Shown piece after piece: positions 10,290 through 20,915 of a stretch of DNA of 64,000 nt; positions within the stretch are counted from its first letter, which is position 1, and each line of letters opens with the position of its first letter. A program made the position numbers and the translations under genes. The stretch is from Atherix ibis. Taxonomy: Eukaryota > Arthropoda > Insecta > Diptera > Athericidae. The notes under the pieces were generated by a model. It was given only the letters and a program-made list of their open reading frames with translations, was not told the DNA's origin and ran no database searches. The stretch is taken from positions 45,515,667 to 45,579,666 of the forward strand of contig OY282610.1 in NCBI GenBank assembly GCA_958298945.1, written 5' to 3'.

Positions 10290-11141
10290 CGACGATAGAA
10301 ATTGACCTACGGTATGGATCGAGCTGAAATTTTTACAGCTTTCCTGTCGATAATATTTCTTACAAAATAAAATCATTACCCACACTACGAGCGCAATTTC
10401 TCGGATTTTCTAAGGACTTATTGAACGACCCTCGTACTGAAGTAGAAAAGATGAACCGGCTCAAAGCATTTTGAAAGCCAATATTCATCAAAAAAGGTTA
10501 TGCTATCTGTTTGGTGGGATTTCAAAGGAAACATTTATTTTGAGCTTCTACCAAGCAACACAGCGATCAATTCTAAAGTCTACTGTAAAATGCCAGAATT
10601 GGTCAATAGGAAAGGTATAGTGTTCCAACAGGACAATGCGAAACCACATACAAGTTTGACCACTCAGCAAAAGCTTTTAGAGCTTGGATGGGATATATTG
10701 CCATAACCAACATACTCTACAGACCTAGCACCTTACGATTATCATTTGTTCCGGTCTGTACAAAATTCGGTACAACGTTCAATTCAAATGAGGAAGTAAA
10801 AAATCACTTAGATTAGTTTTTTTCCAGCAAAAAACAAAATTTTATGAGCGTGTAATCATGCTACTGCCAAAAAGATGGCAAAGGGTATTGGATCAGATTG
10901 GACAATATTGAATTGAATAAAATATTAATTCACTATAAGAAAATCGTCCTTCATTTTTATTAAAAAAAAACGAAATTATAACCCAATATTATAATAAAAT
11001 ATTGCGAATTGAAAAATGTTCTAATCGTCACGATATGAAATATGTTTCCTTATTGAAATATGTTGTTAACAGAGTTCCTTATTGAAATATATTATTAACA
11101 GGATCATAGACAAGATCCTAATTTTGAAAGCGAATTAATAA

Positions 11142-11560
11142 TAATTAGCAAAGCGCATTTTGACTCAAACCAGAAATTTCTGGGGATGTGATAATTCAAA
11201 GCAAATTCACGAATAACTCTTACATCCTCATTAAGTGACCATGTGGTGCAGCGTTTGGGCCAAAGTTGTCATTGGATCCTATTTATGTGAGGACGAAACT
11301 GCCAATGCTGTTGTAATATCTGATGAGCACTATAGAGGTATGCTACAGATCTCAATATTGCTTACCGGTTAACATAGCAGCATTAAAATTTCGTCCTCAA
11401 AGAATAACCATAATAGTGTGGACTATTCTCATAAACCTTATTTTTTATAAAGCCCTACAAGAAGAAGTCGAACGGCACTTAATCATAATATATTGATGGT
11501 CAATTGGCATCAGCTCTTTGCGAAATTAGACGTCAACTGAATTTGATTTTCAATAAATCG
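11142..11560 (+). pseudogene. IS630/Tc1-like transposase fragment
   Basis: Readable in mostly one frame with stops: SKAHFDSNQ (first catalytic block, normally SDEAHFWLNG), then FWGCDNSKQIHE, then VTMWCSVWAKVVIGSYLCEDE and NAVVISDEHYRGML. This matches the middle of the same DLTPLD-type transposase group as 6550-7640. The C-terminal half beyond about 11350 decays quickly. Dead fragment; ends not defined. Confidence 0.8.
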
Positions 11561-12139
11561 ATTGTTTGTTGGGTACCTAGCGCCGCCCTGTTAAAACCAC
11601 AAGTTGTCATCATCCATGTGATCAAAAATAGGCCATAAAAAATTGGTTACCATGTGCTTATATTGCACTCCATAGACACTAACTATAGCCCATATAGCGA
11701 TTATTCAATAACTTCTCTTTGTTTTGTAGATGCCCACGTTTTGACTTCTTCCGAATTTTTTCTAAAAAACCACCTTTTACAGATCGACCATTTTTATAAT
11801 GGATTTGAATTAGTTTAATAAAATTTTCAAGCAAAATTGACGACATTATAATAATTTACTGTGAACATATAAAAAAACTAAATGCGAAAACTGCCAGCAT
11901 AGCAATTTTCAATCCTATTAAATTGGTAGACCCTTAATTATAAGTGAAAGTTGGAAACTTACACAAGAAATTCTATTTTGATAATATTAGGTATAGTATA
12001 TGAAAAAAAATTTGATAAATTATTTTTTTCATCAAAACACAATTATTTTTAATTACAATCATGTCTGCAAACGCCACAAATTCATGGAAAGACTCTTCTT
12101 GTATATTCATAACTCAATATAGTTTATTGTATTTTCAAT
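11561..12139. other. AT-rich stretch, no gene seen
   Basis: No coding or repeat signal is supported. The left part may still be the decayed 3' end of the transposon fragment just upstream. Confidence 0.5.
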
Positions 12140-12699
12140 GGAGGTATGGTAGAATTAAGATTACAATAGATTTAGACCCTAAAATAGACTTTAAATTACA
12201 ATAAACTTAGGACCAAATCATACTTCGGGATACTCAGGATCTTAATTAGATTTGTGATCAAAAATATACCGAAAACTATAAAACACTTCAGACCTAGGAT
12301 CAAAATAATATTTATGATTTACGATAGATTCAAAACAACAATAAACTGAGGACCACAATAGATATATTGAGAACGATTTAGGACTCAGGAAATTCAGAAT
12401 CAAAGTAATATTTAGACTAAAAATGTAGTCAAAACTGCACTAGACTTAGGACAACTCAGGAGACAAATAAGTCTTAGGGCCCTAAATAAACATATAAAAT
12501 CATAATAGCCTAGGCCAATTTAGGGTCAAAACTATACTAGGGATGGAGAATATACTTAAAATTTTAATTAACTTAGGATCAACAAAAATAAGACTAAGTA
12601 CCTTAAACACAGGATAGACTCTAAATAAGTCCAATGCAAAATAACATTAAGAATACTAATAGACTCGAGATCCAAATAGGCTCAGAAAAATGCAGAATT
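12140..12699. repeat. decayed tandem repeat (left part)
   Basis: Motifs such as gacttaggacc, aaaatagactt, cttaggatcaa and aggatcaaaataata recur irregularly every ~20-45 bases. The same texture resumes at 13742-14015 after the LINE insertion, so this was one array before the insertion. The unit is too degenerate to define by eye. Confidence 0.7.
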
Positions 12700-13733
12700 T
12701 TTTAATTTTTTTTTATTTAAATGTTATCTACAACTACTAATGCTAGTAACAAGCAGATTTTTTAAGGGAATATACAAGGACATGAATACATGTGGAGGAA
12801 AACACCCATCGATGTTACCTCTAGAACAGAGTAATTTTATTTTATAATTTTACAGAATCTCTCGGCCATCGCCGTTTTAAACGTCGATGGGTGTATACTG
12901 GAAGGGTGGGAGTGAACAGTTCCCTTCCTAAAGGATTAAGGAGGAAGGATAGATGCGAATGGAATTTTTTATATCGGGAGATGCATAGTTCACGAACAAA
13001 TGGAACATTTAGGTCACGGTGGTGTGTTTCGCACATAAAAGGGGGCATTGACAATTTTACGAAGGATTCGGGATTGTAGGGATTGGATTGGAAGAGAGTT
13101 GGAATGCTTAGTCGAACCCCAAAGTTCTAGACCATATGTCCATATTGGTTTCAGAACCGTATTGTATAGTAATAGTTTACTTGTTGTTGTAAGTTTTGAT
13201 TTACTGTCTAGGAGACGTAATAATTGTTTGTATCGTCCGTTAAGTTCACATCTTTTAGTTTTAGTATGAAGGTTCCAGGTTAACCGTTTATCAAATATAA
13301 GTCCAAGGTAGCGTACGCTATTTTTTTGTGGAATATTACTGCTGTTTAGGGTTATGTCGGGAATTTGTTCTCGGCAGAGTGTGAAAGTTACATGAGCAGA
13401 TTTTTGCTCATTTACCTTCACTCTCCACCTTTTGAACCAAGTTTCTAGGGAGTGGATATGGTTCTGTAGGATACTAATGGCTGTGGAAAGATCTTTGTGA
13501 TATGTCAGGATGGCTGTATCGTCAGCATATATTGCGGTTAGGATGTTGTTGTAGCAAGGAATGTCATGGGTATAAATGTTATAAAGGATAGGACCTAGAA
13601 TACTTCCTTGAGGGACACCGGCGGAAATTGGATAAATGTAAGAGTACGCAATATTTTCAGCTACCTGAAAATATTGGTCTGAGAGATAAGATTTAAGGAT
13701 GTGGAAATAACCCGAGGGTAGGACTCGCTGAAC
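12700..13733 (-). mobile_element. 5'-truncated jockey-clade LINE with TSD
   Basis: An exact 8-bp target-site duplication, gcagaatt, flanks it (12692-12699 and 13734-13741). It has an A-rich 3' end at the low-coordinate side and is truncated within the RT domain at the 5' side. The 3' untranslated region is nearly identical to that of the element at 33773-36405 (shared catcgatgggtgt motif), so both belong to one family. It inserted into the decayed tandem repeat. Confidence 0.95.
12842..13730 (-). pseudogene. jockey LINE ORF2, C-terminal half, frameshifted
   Basis: From the 5' end: LSDQYFQVAEN, AGVPQGSILGP (RT motif B) and YADDTAIL (catalytic YADD), then the connector EQKSAHVTFTLCREQ, RYLGLIFDKRLTWN, KPIWTYGLELWGSTKH and LRKIVNAPFYVRNT, ending at RLKRRWPRDSVKL. 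A frameshift near 13040 separates the last ~60 residues. The region coding the turn between YADD and the connector is in frame here, whereas the copy at 33773-36405 has lost 4 bases there. Confidence 0.93.
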
Positions 13734-13741
13734 GCAGAATT

Positions 13742-14015
13742 AAAATAAAATTTAGGACCTAAAACATATTTCTAAAACAACAATATACATCGGATCGTAA
13801 TATACTTAATATAGTATAGCATCAAAATAAGATTCTATACTGTTCTACAATAATAAAAGATTTATAGCTACTATCGACTTAGGACAATTTAGGATCAAAA
13901 AAGTATTAAGGACGCAAAATAGACTTCAAACTATAATTAACATAATATCACAAAAAAATTATTGAGAACCAATAAACAAAGAACCGTCATAGAATCAGGA
14001 TAAATTAGGACTAAA
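13742..14015. repeat. decayed tandem repeat (right part)
   Basis: Continuation of the array at 12140-12699: the elements aggacctaaaa, cttaggacaattt, aggatcaaaa and atagacttc recur. It ends near 14015 (ggactaaaattcat). Confidence 0.65.
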
Positions 14016-15371
14016 ATTCATTAGATGGCGACATCTATGAACAGAAAGCTGTACAATAGGAAGATCATTCTTTAGTCGAATGAATTGTTTGAGTGGTCCT
14101 GAAATATACTTTGAACATAAGAGTTTGAAGACAAATTGTGCCATCTATCGATATAGTGTAATATACAATATAAAAAGTCTTTTTCATCATCTTACCAAGG
14201 ATATTTTGTTAAACAAGGATATTTCACAACATCCATAATATAATTATACTCTCAAATTGATTGGAAATCGTTAACCTCACTTATTTATAATATTAATATT
14301 ACGTACATTTTTTTTCATGGTACCAGAAGCTTTTTTTATATGTAGTATAAGGTTGAAGGTAGTAAAGTATTTTTTAAAAAGTTTTCAAAGTTCAACAAGA
14401 AGTTATGCTATTAATTTTCAAAGAAATTATCCTCCTACACACAAAAATATTCGAATACTTGTTACGATAATAATTTGAAAATAAAATTTCACTCTAACCA
14501 AGGTGATATGTTAAAGTAAATTACTTCCCATATAGTATATATGTGTATGTATGCGTGGGTATGCAGGTGTGAATACAATTCTATTTATGCTGGGATACGT
14601 TTGTATGCGCGTAGTTTATAAAATGAAATTTGTTTATCATATAACAGGTATTTTACATGAAATGATAATGGAAAAGTTAAAAAGAAAATTTTGTTGTTAA
14701 AATATAAATTTTCGACAACGAAATAACCTGCATCGGAGCCATCTTTTTACTTAATTTAAAGTTTTCTGCAACATCAAAACAAGTTCAAAAATCATAAAAA
14801 TTTAACTTAAGCAGTTTTTTAAAAGGAATTTTCTTGAAAGTTCGGTTGAATTTTAATAAGTTGTTTTCCTTTTAATAAAATTATATTAACAATTATAATT
14901 TTGCCGAAAATTATTATAAAACATTACAGAAGATTTATTATTTTCCCAATTAATTCAAACATTAAGATACCGATTTTTTTTTAAAGAATGAATTATTAGT
15001 GGGTATTGATTTTATGAAAATAATCCTGGAAAAAAGTATAAAATGATTTGTAGTAGAGCTGATTTATATAAAATACTTGAGGGAGACAGTAAATGGTCAT
15101 TTGGAAAATGTTAATGAACAACTTTCGGAAATCAGTGTATCGATTGGTATCCAGGTGAGGCAAAAGGTAATTATTTGAATTGACAAACATCCATCCTGAT
15201 GGTAATAATAAAAAAAAATCATACAATTCATAAAATTTATAAATGAGTTATTTTCATTTTAATATAAATAATTTGACAATTAGTCATTTCATAAAATCTT
15301 GTAATTAAAGTATTTTAATTGATTTGTTTTTGTAAAACACTTTATAATTAGAAAAAGTAATTTTATAATAA
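14016..15371. other. AT-rich stretch, no gene seen
   Basis: No coding signal. A pair of short motifs, agatggcgacatctat and gccatctatcga (14031-14150), resembles the ends of some mariner copies here but is not enough to call an element. A short tg/ta-rich microsatellite lies at 14535-14570. Confidence 0.55.
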
Positions 15372-16049
15372 TACGAGAGTGGTCTGATAAGTCGGTAATA
15401 AATGAAAAAAATGTGACTGATATCAGAAAAGTGACGTTATGTAAAATTTAGTTTAATTAGCCATTAAAAGCGGACAAGCTTTGTATTATTTTATTATTAT
15501 TGAAAAAGGAGAATTTTGTGCATTAATAATTTTTGAGGAAAAAAAACAATATCTGAAATTAGATAGAAAAGTATTATGAAATTTCATCTCCATCGCGTGG
15601 AATAATTCAGAAGTGATTTATTGAAAGCTCAAGGAATGATGAATGTCACCACAGAAGAAACTGTTAAGTTACCTCAGAATAAATTATTAATAAAATCCAT
15701 AATTCATTTACGATAGCTGATATGGTAAACCTCTCAAAAGAATTTGAAGGAAATGTCTTACTTAAAAATATTATCGTGTTTGCTAATACCTGACCAAAAA
15801 TATGTTTGAACAATGACTTCATTGGAGTATTTGGTTGTATCGCTAGGAAAGGTTATGGCTACTATTTTCTGAAATGCGCATGAAATAATCTTCAACAAAT
15901 ATCTTCAAAAAGGGAAATCGATAACAAGGCAGTATTATACGGACTCATTTGTTTCTAAAAAAAAATCATAAGAAAAACATATTTTTACTGTTCAAGTAAA
16001 AAATCATACAATTTTGTTCTAGAAGATTTGTGATGATCACTTCTTAAAT

Positions 16050-16740
16050 ATAATGTCGCTCTGAGCTTGAAAAGCGTAATGTGCCCGTTTTTTGTCATTT
16101 TCCATAATATTTGCAAGTCTTTTTTCCAGATGTGGTGACATAGTGCTTGGCTTATTGATGCAAATCTTTGACTTAAAGGCGTCCCACAGGAGAAAGTCCG
16201 GCGACGTCAAATCGGACAAACGCGGAGACCAATCAAATTCAAAATATTTTGATATCAAACGACCAGACATAGTTTAAAAAAATTGATTGCGTTTTGAGCT
16301 GTGTAGGATGGAGCACCGTCTTGTTGATACCAAAATAGTTGACATGGTGATCTATACCATTTTCTCGAATAATTGACATAAAAAAATCGGTTATCATAGC
16401 CCGATAACGCTCCTGATTGGCGGTTGTTGTTTGACCACGTTCATTTTCAAAAACGAATTGCTCGATAACTACCATATATCAGCACAAATACTGCATCACA
16501 CAGTCAATTTTTGGTCGTGAAGAGGTAGCTCTTCAATAATTTGAGGGTTTACAGTCCCATAGAACCGACAATTTCATTCAATTATGGTTTTGTTTAACGT
16601 GAAATGCGCTTCATCACTCAGAATGATTTTTTTCTAAAAAATCCTTTGCATTTTGGGCCATTCGAACGACGAATATCGCATATTTTAAGAGACGGGAATG
16701 TCTTCAAATAAACACGTACACTGTGATGCCCAACTGCAAT
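16050..16740 (-). pseudogene. IS630/Tc1-like transposase relic nested in mariner
   Basis: On the minus strand: ILSDEAHFTLNKT (first acidic block), NCRFYGTVNPQIIEELPLH, then NQERYRAMITDFFM, WYQQDGAPSYTAQNAIN (second block), and RLSDLTSPDFLLWDAFKSKI (third block, family form DLTPLDFFLWGY), ending with AQSDIIFKK. Stops and at least three frameshifts break it. N-terminal coding is lost where the 65-bp satellite begins. Confidence 0.85.
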
Positions 16741-17110
16741 TTTCGGAGACGTTTCAACAATATTTTTCGTCGGATCTCCACTATTTTTCATCGGAAAAAA
16801 TATGTTTTCGGAGACGTTTCAACACTATTTTTCATCGGATCGCCACTATTTTTCATGGAAAAAAAGATATTTTTGGAAACGTTTCAACACTATTTTTAAT
16901 CGAATCGCCACTATTTTTTATCAGAAAAAAAGATGTTTTCGGAGACGTCTCAACACTATTTTTCATCGGATTGCCAGTATTTTACATGGAAAAAGAGATA
17001 TTTTCGGAGACGTCTCAACACTATTTTTCATCGGATTGCCACTTGTTTTTATAGGAAAAAAAGATGTTTTCGGAGATGTCTCAACAATATTTTCATCGGA
17101 TCGCCTTGGT
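16740..17110. repeat. 65-66-bp tandem repeat, ~5.7 copies
   Basis: Unit starts (ttttcggagacgt-like) fall at about 16740, 16805, 16871, 16936, 17001 and 17067, with spacings of 65, 66, 65, 65 and 66. Neighbouring units alternate between ...gaaaaaaagata and ...gaaaaaaagatg junctions, hinting at a ~130-bp dimer. Each unit also contains a half-unit echo of actatttttcat. Because the unit is near a multiple of three and poor in stops, overlapping open frames appear in all three forward phases. These are repeat artefacts, not genes. Confidence 0.93.
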
Positions 17111-17804
17111 TGCTATTTATTTGGACACTAGAGATAAGTGGCAGGACTAGAAGACAAAAATCGTTTGTGCGAACGCTTTATTGGATTCTTTGACGGTGCA
17201 CTTTTTATTTTTTATTATCCACGCACGTTAAGTTTCCATAATTGAAAAGTTATTTTTAATGTACAGAGGGATAATTTCAGTATGTTTGAGTACTATTTGG
17301 TAAAAATATTGTTGGTCTAAAGTTTCATAAACATGCTGTATGATATCTGTTAGAAAAAACCTGTTAAAGTGTTATTGTTGCCTTATGGATCCGTCTAATA
17401 TAGCTGTACAATATTATAGAAATAGTTGAGTAATATAATTAAGATAAAAAGATAGTATTTTGCAAAGGAAAAGGTTTTGTTTCATCATTCGTCGTTAATT
17501 AGTGAAATTACATTGTCAATTGATTCTCCATCCAGCAACTTCTTCAAATTTAGCTTGCTTAATTTTTTTCCTATTTCGAAATATGCAAAATGGCTTGCTG
17601 GCAGAAAATCGGTCAGAAATTCTGAAGTTAAAGCCGATATTTTAGAGTTTGACAAATTCCATTGTACTACACAGATGATATACAATAGATAAATAAGTTG
17701 GAATATTATTTAATACAGTCTGTCAAACTAAAAAATACTATCTAGTTTTGCTGAATAAATTGATTTTTTGTTTCATTTATTTCTGACTTATCATACTGGC
17801 CCCG

Positions 17805-20535
17805 TTAACTTTTATAAATATTTCAAAAAAGAAGTTAAACACATTGTGTATGAAATTAAATTGAAAAACAAAATTTATCTTTAACATAATAATATTTAAT
17901 AATTCTTGATTTATAGATATTTAATATTGAAATTAAATTACTTCATATGTTACACACTCAATTTAATACGAATATTTTCTTTTGAATATCAGAAGAGACA
18001 ATTTAAGTGTATAGAATAAGGTGTAAAGAATTATTAAGTCAATGATACTGGAAAAAATTCCCATTTTCTGTACGAGTACATACATGCTATAAGTATATCA
18101 TAAGTTATTCATAAGAAAAATTCCAATAAAATTCAACCAGAGATACTCATATTATATTGTAGATAAATAGAAGAGCATATTTGTGTAAATCATCGAAAAA
18201 GCTACACTTTTATAATATATGCAGAAATTTGATTTGTTTGAGAGCCATACACTTATGACATTGTCAAGATATTTTCAATTTATTAAATTTTCATAAAAAA
18301 TATTGAATTTAAATAAATTTTTAATATTACCTTAAAATAAAGAATTTTTCATATTTTATCCCTTTGATATAAAAAAAAGTTTCTTCTCTGACAGAGACAT
18401 CATTAAATTGCAGAAAGATTTTGCCTGAATAATAAGAAAAGGGTATTCATATTAGAGGTCCTTGAAAGCGCATATCTTCCATATCCATATAAGAACAGAA
18501 CAATATGCTGCCAATTATACGAGCTGAAAATTATTATGTAGTAAAAATAAAAGAAAAATTGTTTTCTTTTTGCATTTTCTTCCTCCTTTTTAATGCAACC
18601 ATCAACCAAATAGCATTAAAAGTTTCAACGTTAACGTAACGTGTTATTAGATCGTTATTGTTTCATGTCTGATCATTTCACTTAACAGCTAGTTTTTATT
18701 GTCGCATGAAATTCTTCCATACAGTTTTTGGCTTCTTATGTTGCAATCATTAAAATTTCAATAAATAGAATTTTATTCCAAAAAAGTATTATACAAATAC
18801 CATCTCATATTCTAGCAGAAATTCATACACTTTTTGATTGAGAAAAATTTTTGTATTTCACCATGAGAGAAATTACTATAATTTAACAACAGTATAAAAT
18901 TTTACCAAGAAAATCATGTATAATAGCTTTGTTGCATGACCCTCTTAAAGCCACTTTATACACAGCTTTTAGGTTAGGAAAATTTTTCTAAAAATAAAAA
19001 CCAAAAAACAAAAAAAAACACTAGCAACAAAAATAATACTATTACGAAGGAAAAATATAAATAATTTACAATAAAAAGAATAACAAAAAAGAATAAATTG
19101 TCATACGTGTAAATATAAATATGTACATTCATAAATAATTATATAAAAATAAAGGATCAGAATACTGCTCATATTAGTACTACTATAAAAATACTGTAAG
19201 GAATTATAGAACGGCAGCTATACTGTGTTAGTGTTAAGTACTTTCGATATTAAATTGGAGTATTTTGAGTAAAACACCGTTGGAAAAGGCTGATTATGTC
19301 CTTGGGTAATCTCATTCAAAATGTGATAGCCGCCATTGTCGTCAGATGCTTATTTTACAGTTACATTTCGAGCCTCTCTAAATTTAGTATCATCTAAGAG
19401 CTTTTAAGTTTACGATCAGACTTTTGCGCAAAATTATGACGGCTTAGCATGATGGTATGAATATAGAAAAAGTTTTTTTCTTTCATCATAAAAACTTACG
19501 AGTAATTAAAAAGAAAGAAAGTAGTTTTAATTTAACAAAGATATCATGGCTATATAATTATGCTTCAAAAATAAAGCTTAATTAATTTTATATGCAATAT
19601 TTAATAATTAATATCTGTTTTGTCTTTTCTATTCTATTTTCATTTATTTTTTTCCCCCTTATAATCAAATAGCTAAAAATATTTAATAAATTATGTACAA
19701 TATACATTAGCAAGAAATTGAGTAGTTAAAATTAACGCAAACTAACCAAGAATGTGGTTTGATGAACGACGATATTATTTTTGGTAAATGTGATTTACAC
19801 AGGTTTTTTTCTCCAAAATAATAAACTTTTGTAATGACTTTTATAATTAGAATCTAAAAGTAGATTTATGATTATTTTATGTAGAAAATTTAGAACAGTT
19901 TCAAGAGTAAGTAAATGTTAAATTTTAATAAAAAATAAAAAATAGAAATACAGAAATATATTAGGAACTTTCTCATTTATAATTTATATCAATTTGAATT
20001 AAGGCAAAGTTTATTTTATTAAGATACTAAATTCTCTATCTACTATATTTATAAATATTTTTCATTCGTTTTATTCATAATAATAATATCAAAAGCTATC
20101 AATTAGTTCGGATACTAATTAAAATCATGATTTTATTGAATTTTTTCCAAGGATAATTATAAAAATTTGTTAAAACTATCACCAAATTATCTCAATAAAA
20201 AAAAACAACAAAATATTTTCTATGAAATAAATTTTACTATCTGCAGCAGACACATTAAATATTCTTTAAAAAAATGAATCTTCAGCAATAAAAGAAATAA
20301 AGACATTGTGGATAATGATATAAAGATATTATGTAAAATGTTGTCTATTTATAGCTGTTGAACAAAGATATCATATAAGATAATATCTATTTAGATCATA
20401 TAAGATAATAGCCATTTTAAATATAGATTGTTTAACTTTAAAAAATACGTTGGAATAAAAGGTTGATTTTTTTAACAAAATTTTCTTCAGCGGTTAGTCT
20501 CATTTATCGATCGGTGGATACGGCAATAAGCAAAA
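17805..20535. other. AT-rich stretch, no gene seen
   Basis: 2.7 kb of A/T-rich DNA without recognisable coding or transposon remnants. A short direct repeat, atcatataagataata, occurs twice near 20370-20410. Confidence 0.6.
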
Positions 20536-20539
20536 TTAT

Positions 20540-20915
20540 CATATATGGGACCCACAGGTGACTGTAAAAACGCCATTGTATCTGTAAAACACCGTTCAAC
20601 GAGCTTCTTCTGGGATAATGATCCACAAGGAACTACGCCAGAAGGGCCTACGGGTATTAGCATACGCGCGGTCCTTAGCTGGCCTAGAAGTGCCGAAGGA
20701 ATTTAAAGAGTTCCTAATGTAGCTTTTTTAGGACGAAGCGCACTTATCGGGTATCTTTAATGATAAAATCCGATACCATGGGGTTCGGGGGCTCCACGGT
20801 AGTTTGTTCGCCGTGCCCGGTTAACGGCGAGGAGTCTTCGGCTGTAAAGTGGTGGCTGTGATTTATTACCTACATCGCAGATACAGTCTTAGGGCCTACA
20901 GGCGACTGTAAAAAA
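20540..20915 (+). repeat. R1-type LINE 3' tail unit, copy 1
   Basis: GC-richer block homologous to 23090-23450 and partly to 22600-22900 (shared words: gataatgatccacaagga, cttagctggcctag, gaagcgcactta). It sits directly upstream of the RT remnant and is bounded by near-identical 24-base words (aggYgactgtaaaaa at ~20550 and ~20900). It is probably the 3' untranslated tail of a preceding copy. Confidence 0.75.

Larger units (their letters stand above)
9553..10434 (-). mobile_element. irritans mariner, internally deleted copy
   Basis: Ends cgagggtcgttcaataag and its inverse, with TA at 9551-9552 and 10435-10436 inside the transposase of the outer mariner. It belongs to the same family as the copies at 23467-24755, 31908-33232 and 39170-40462, but lacks ~600 bp of the central coding region and has a 176-bp insertion in its 5' untranslated part. 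Both TIRs are kept, so it could have moved only with transposase supplied in trans. Confidence 0.95.
9077..10910 (+). pseudogene. mariner transposase interrupted by another mariner
   Basis: The 5' part 9077-9540 reads EKQHFRHILLFYYRK, then CQNWFAKFRSGNFDLEDAP, a DNA-binding region with LNLSNSTVYNHLKRL, and NDPFLKPIITGND, where the first catalytic Asp is within a decayed GDEK motif. Translation is cut at DVKRKR by the TA insertion of the nested element. It resumes at 10437 and gives KVMLSVWWDFKGNIYFELL, GIVFQQDNAKPHTS (second Asp) and TYSTDLAPYDYHLF (third Asp region). Several stops and frameshifts. Most like the mellifera/cecropia-type mariners, though the subgroup is uncertain. Confidence 0.88.
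8949..10986 (+). mobile_element. mariner element, split by a nested mariner
   Basis: It starts ttgggttgttccg at 8949 and ends with the inverse (acccaa) at 10986, with TA at 8947-8948 and 10987-10988. The inner TIR match resumes after a ~9-nt gap (ataattt). Removing the inner element 9553-10434 and one TA leaves about 1.15 kb, a normal mariner size. Its transposase is related to that of the element at 62646-63898. Confidence 0.9.
15374..17804 (+). mobile_element. degenerate irritans-type mariner with internal insertion
   Basis: The left end cgagagtggtctgataagtc (TA at 15372-15373) pairs with the right end cttatcatactggccccg. N-terminal transposase remnants (DMVNLSKEFEG region) lie near 15640-15850 and the C-terminal remnant KWLAGRK...NSEVKA at 17580-17640, both on the plus strand. 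The span of 2.43 kb is about twice the expected size because an opposite-strand IS630-like relic and a satellite occupy the middle. The same TIR family is seen at 44021-45159 and, as one end only, at 27770-27865. Confidence 0.78.

Noticed and set aside
14031..14150. Short gccatctat-type inverted motifs as mariner ends
   Set aside because: Only ~10-bp matches, no transposase remnant between them and no TA pair.
16740..17110. CRISPR-like array
   Set aside because: Units are contiguous with no unique spacers, and the window is eukaryotic; it is a satellite.
16698..17193. Overlapping repeat proteins in three forward frames
   Set aside because: They are translations of the 65-bp tandem repeat; period and lack of stops explain them.
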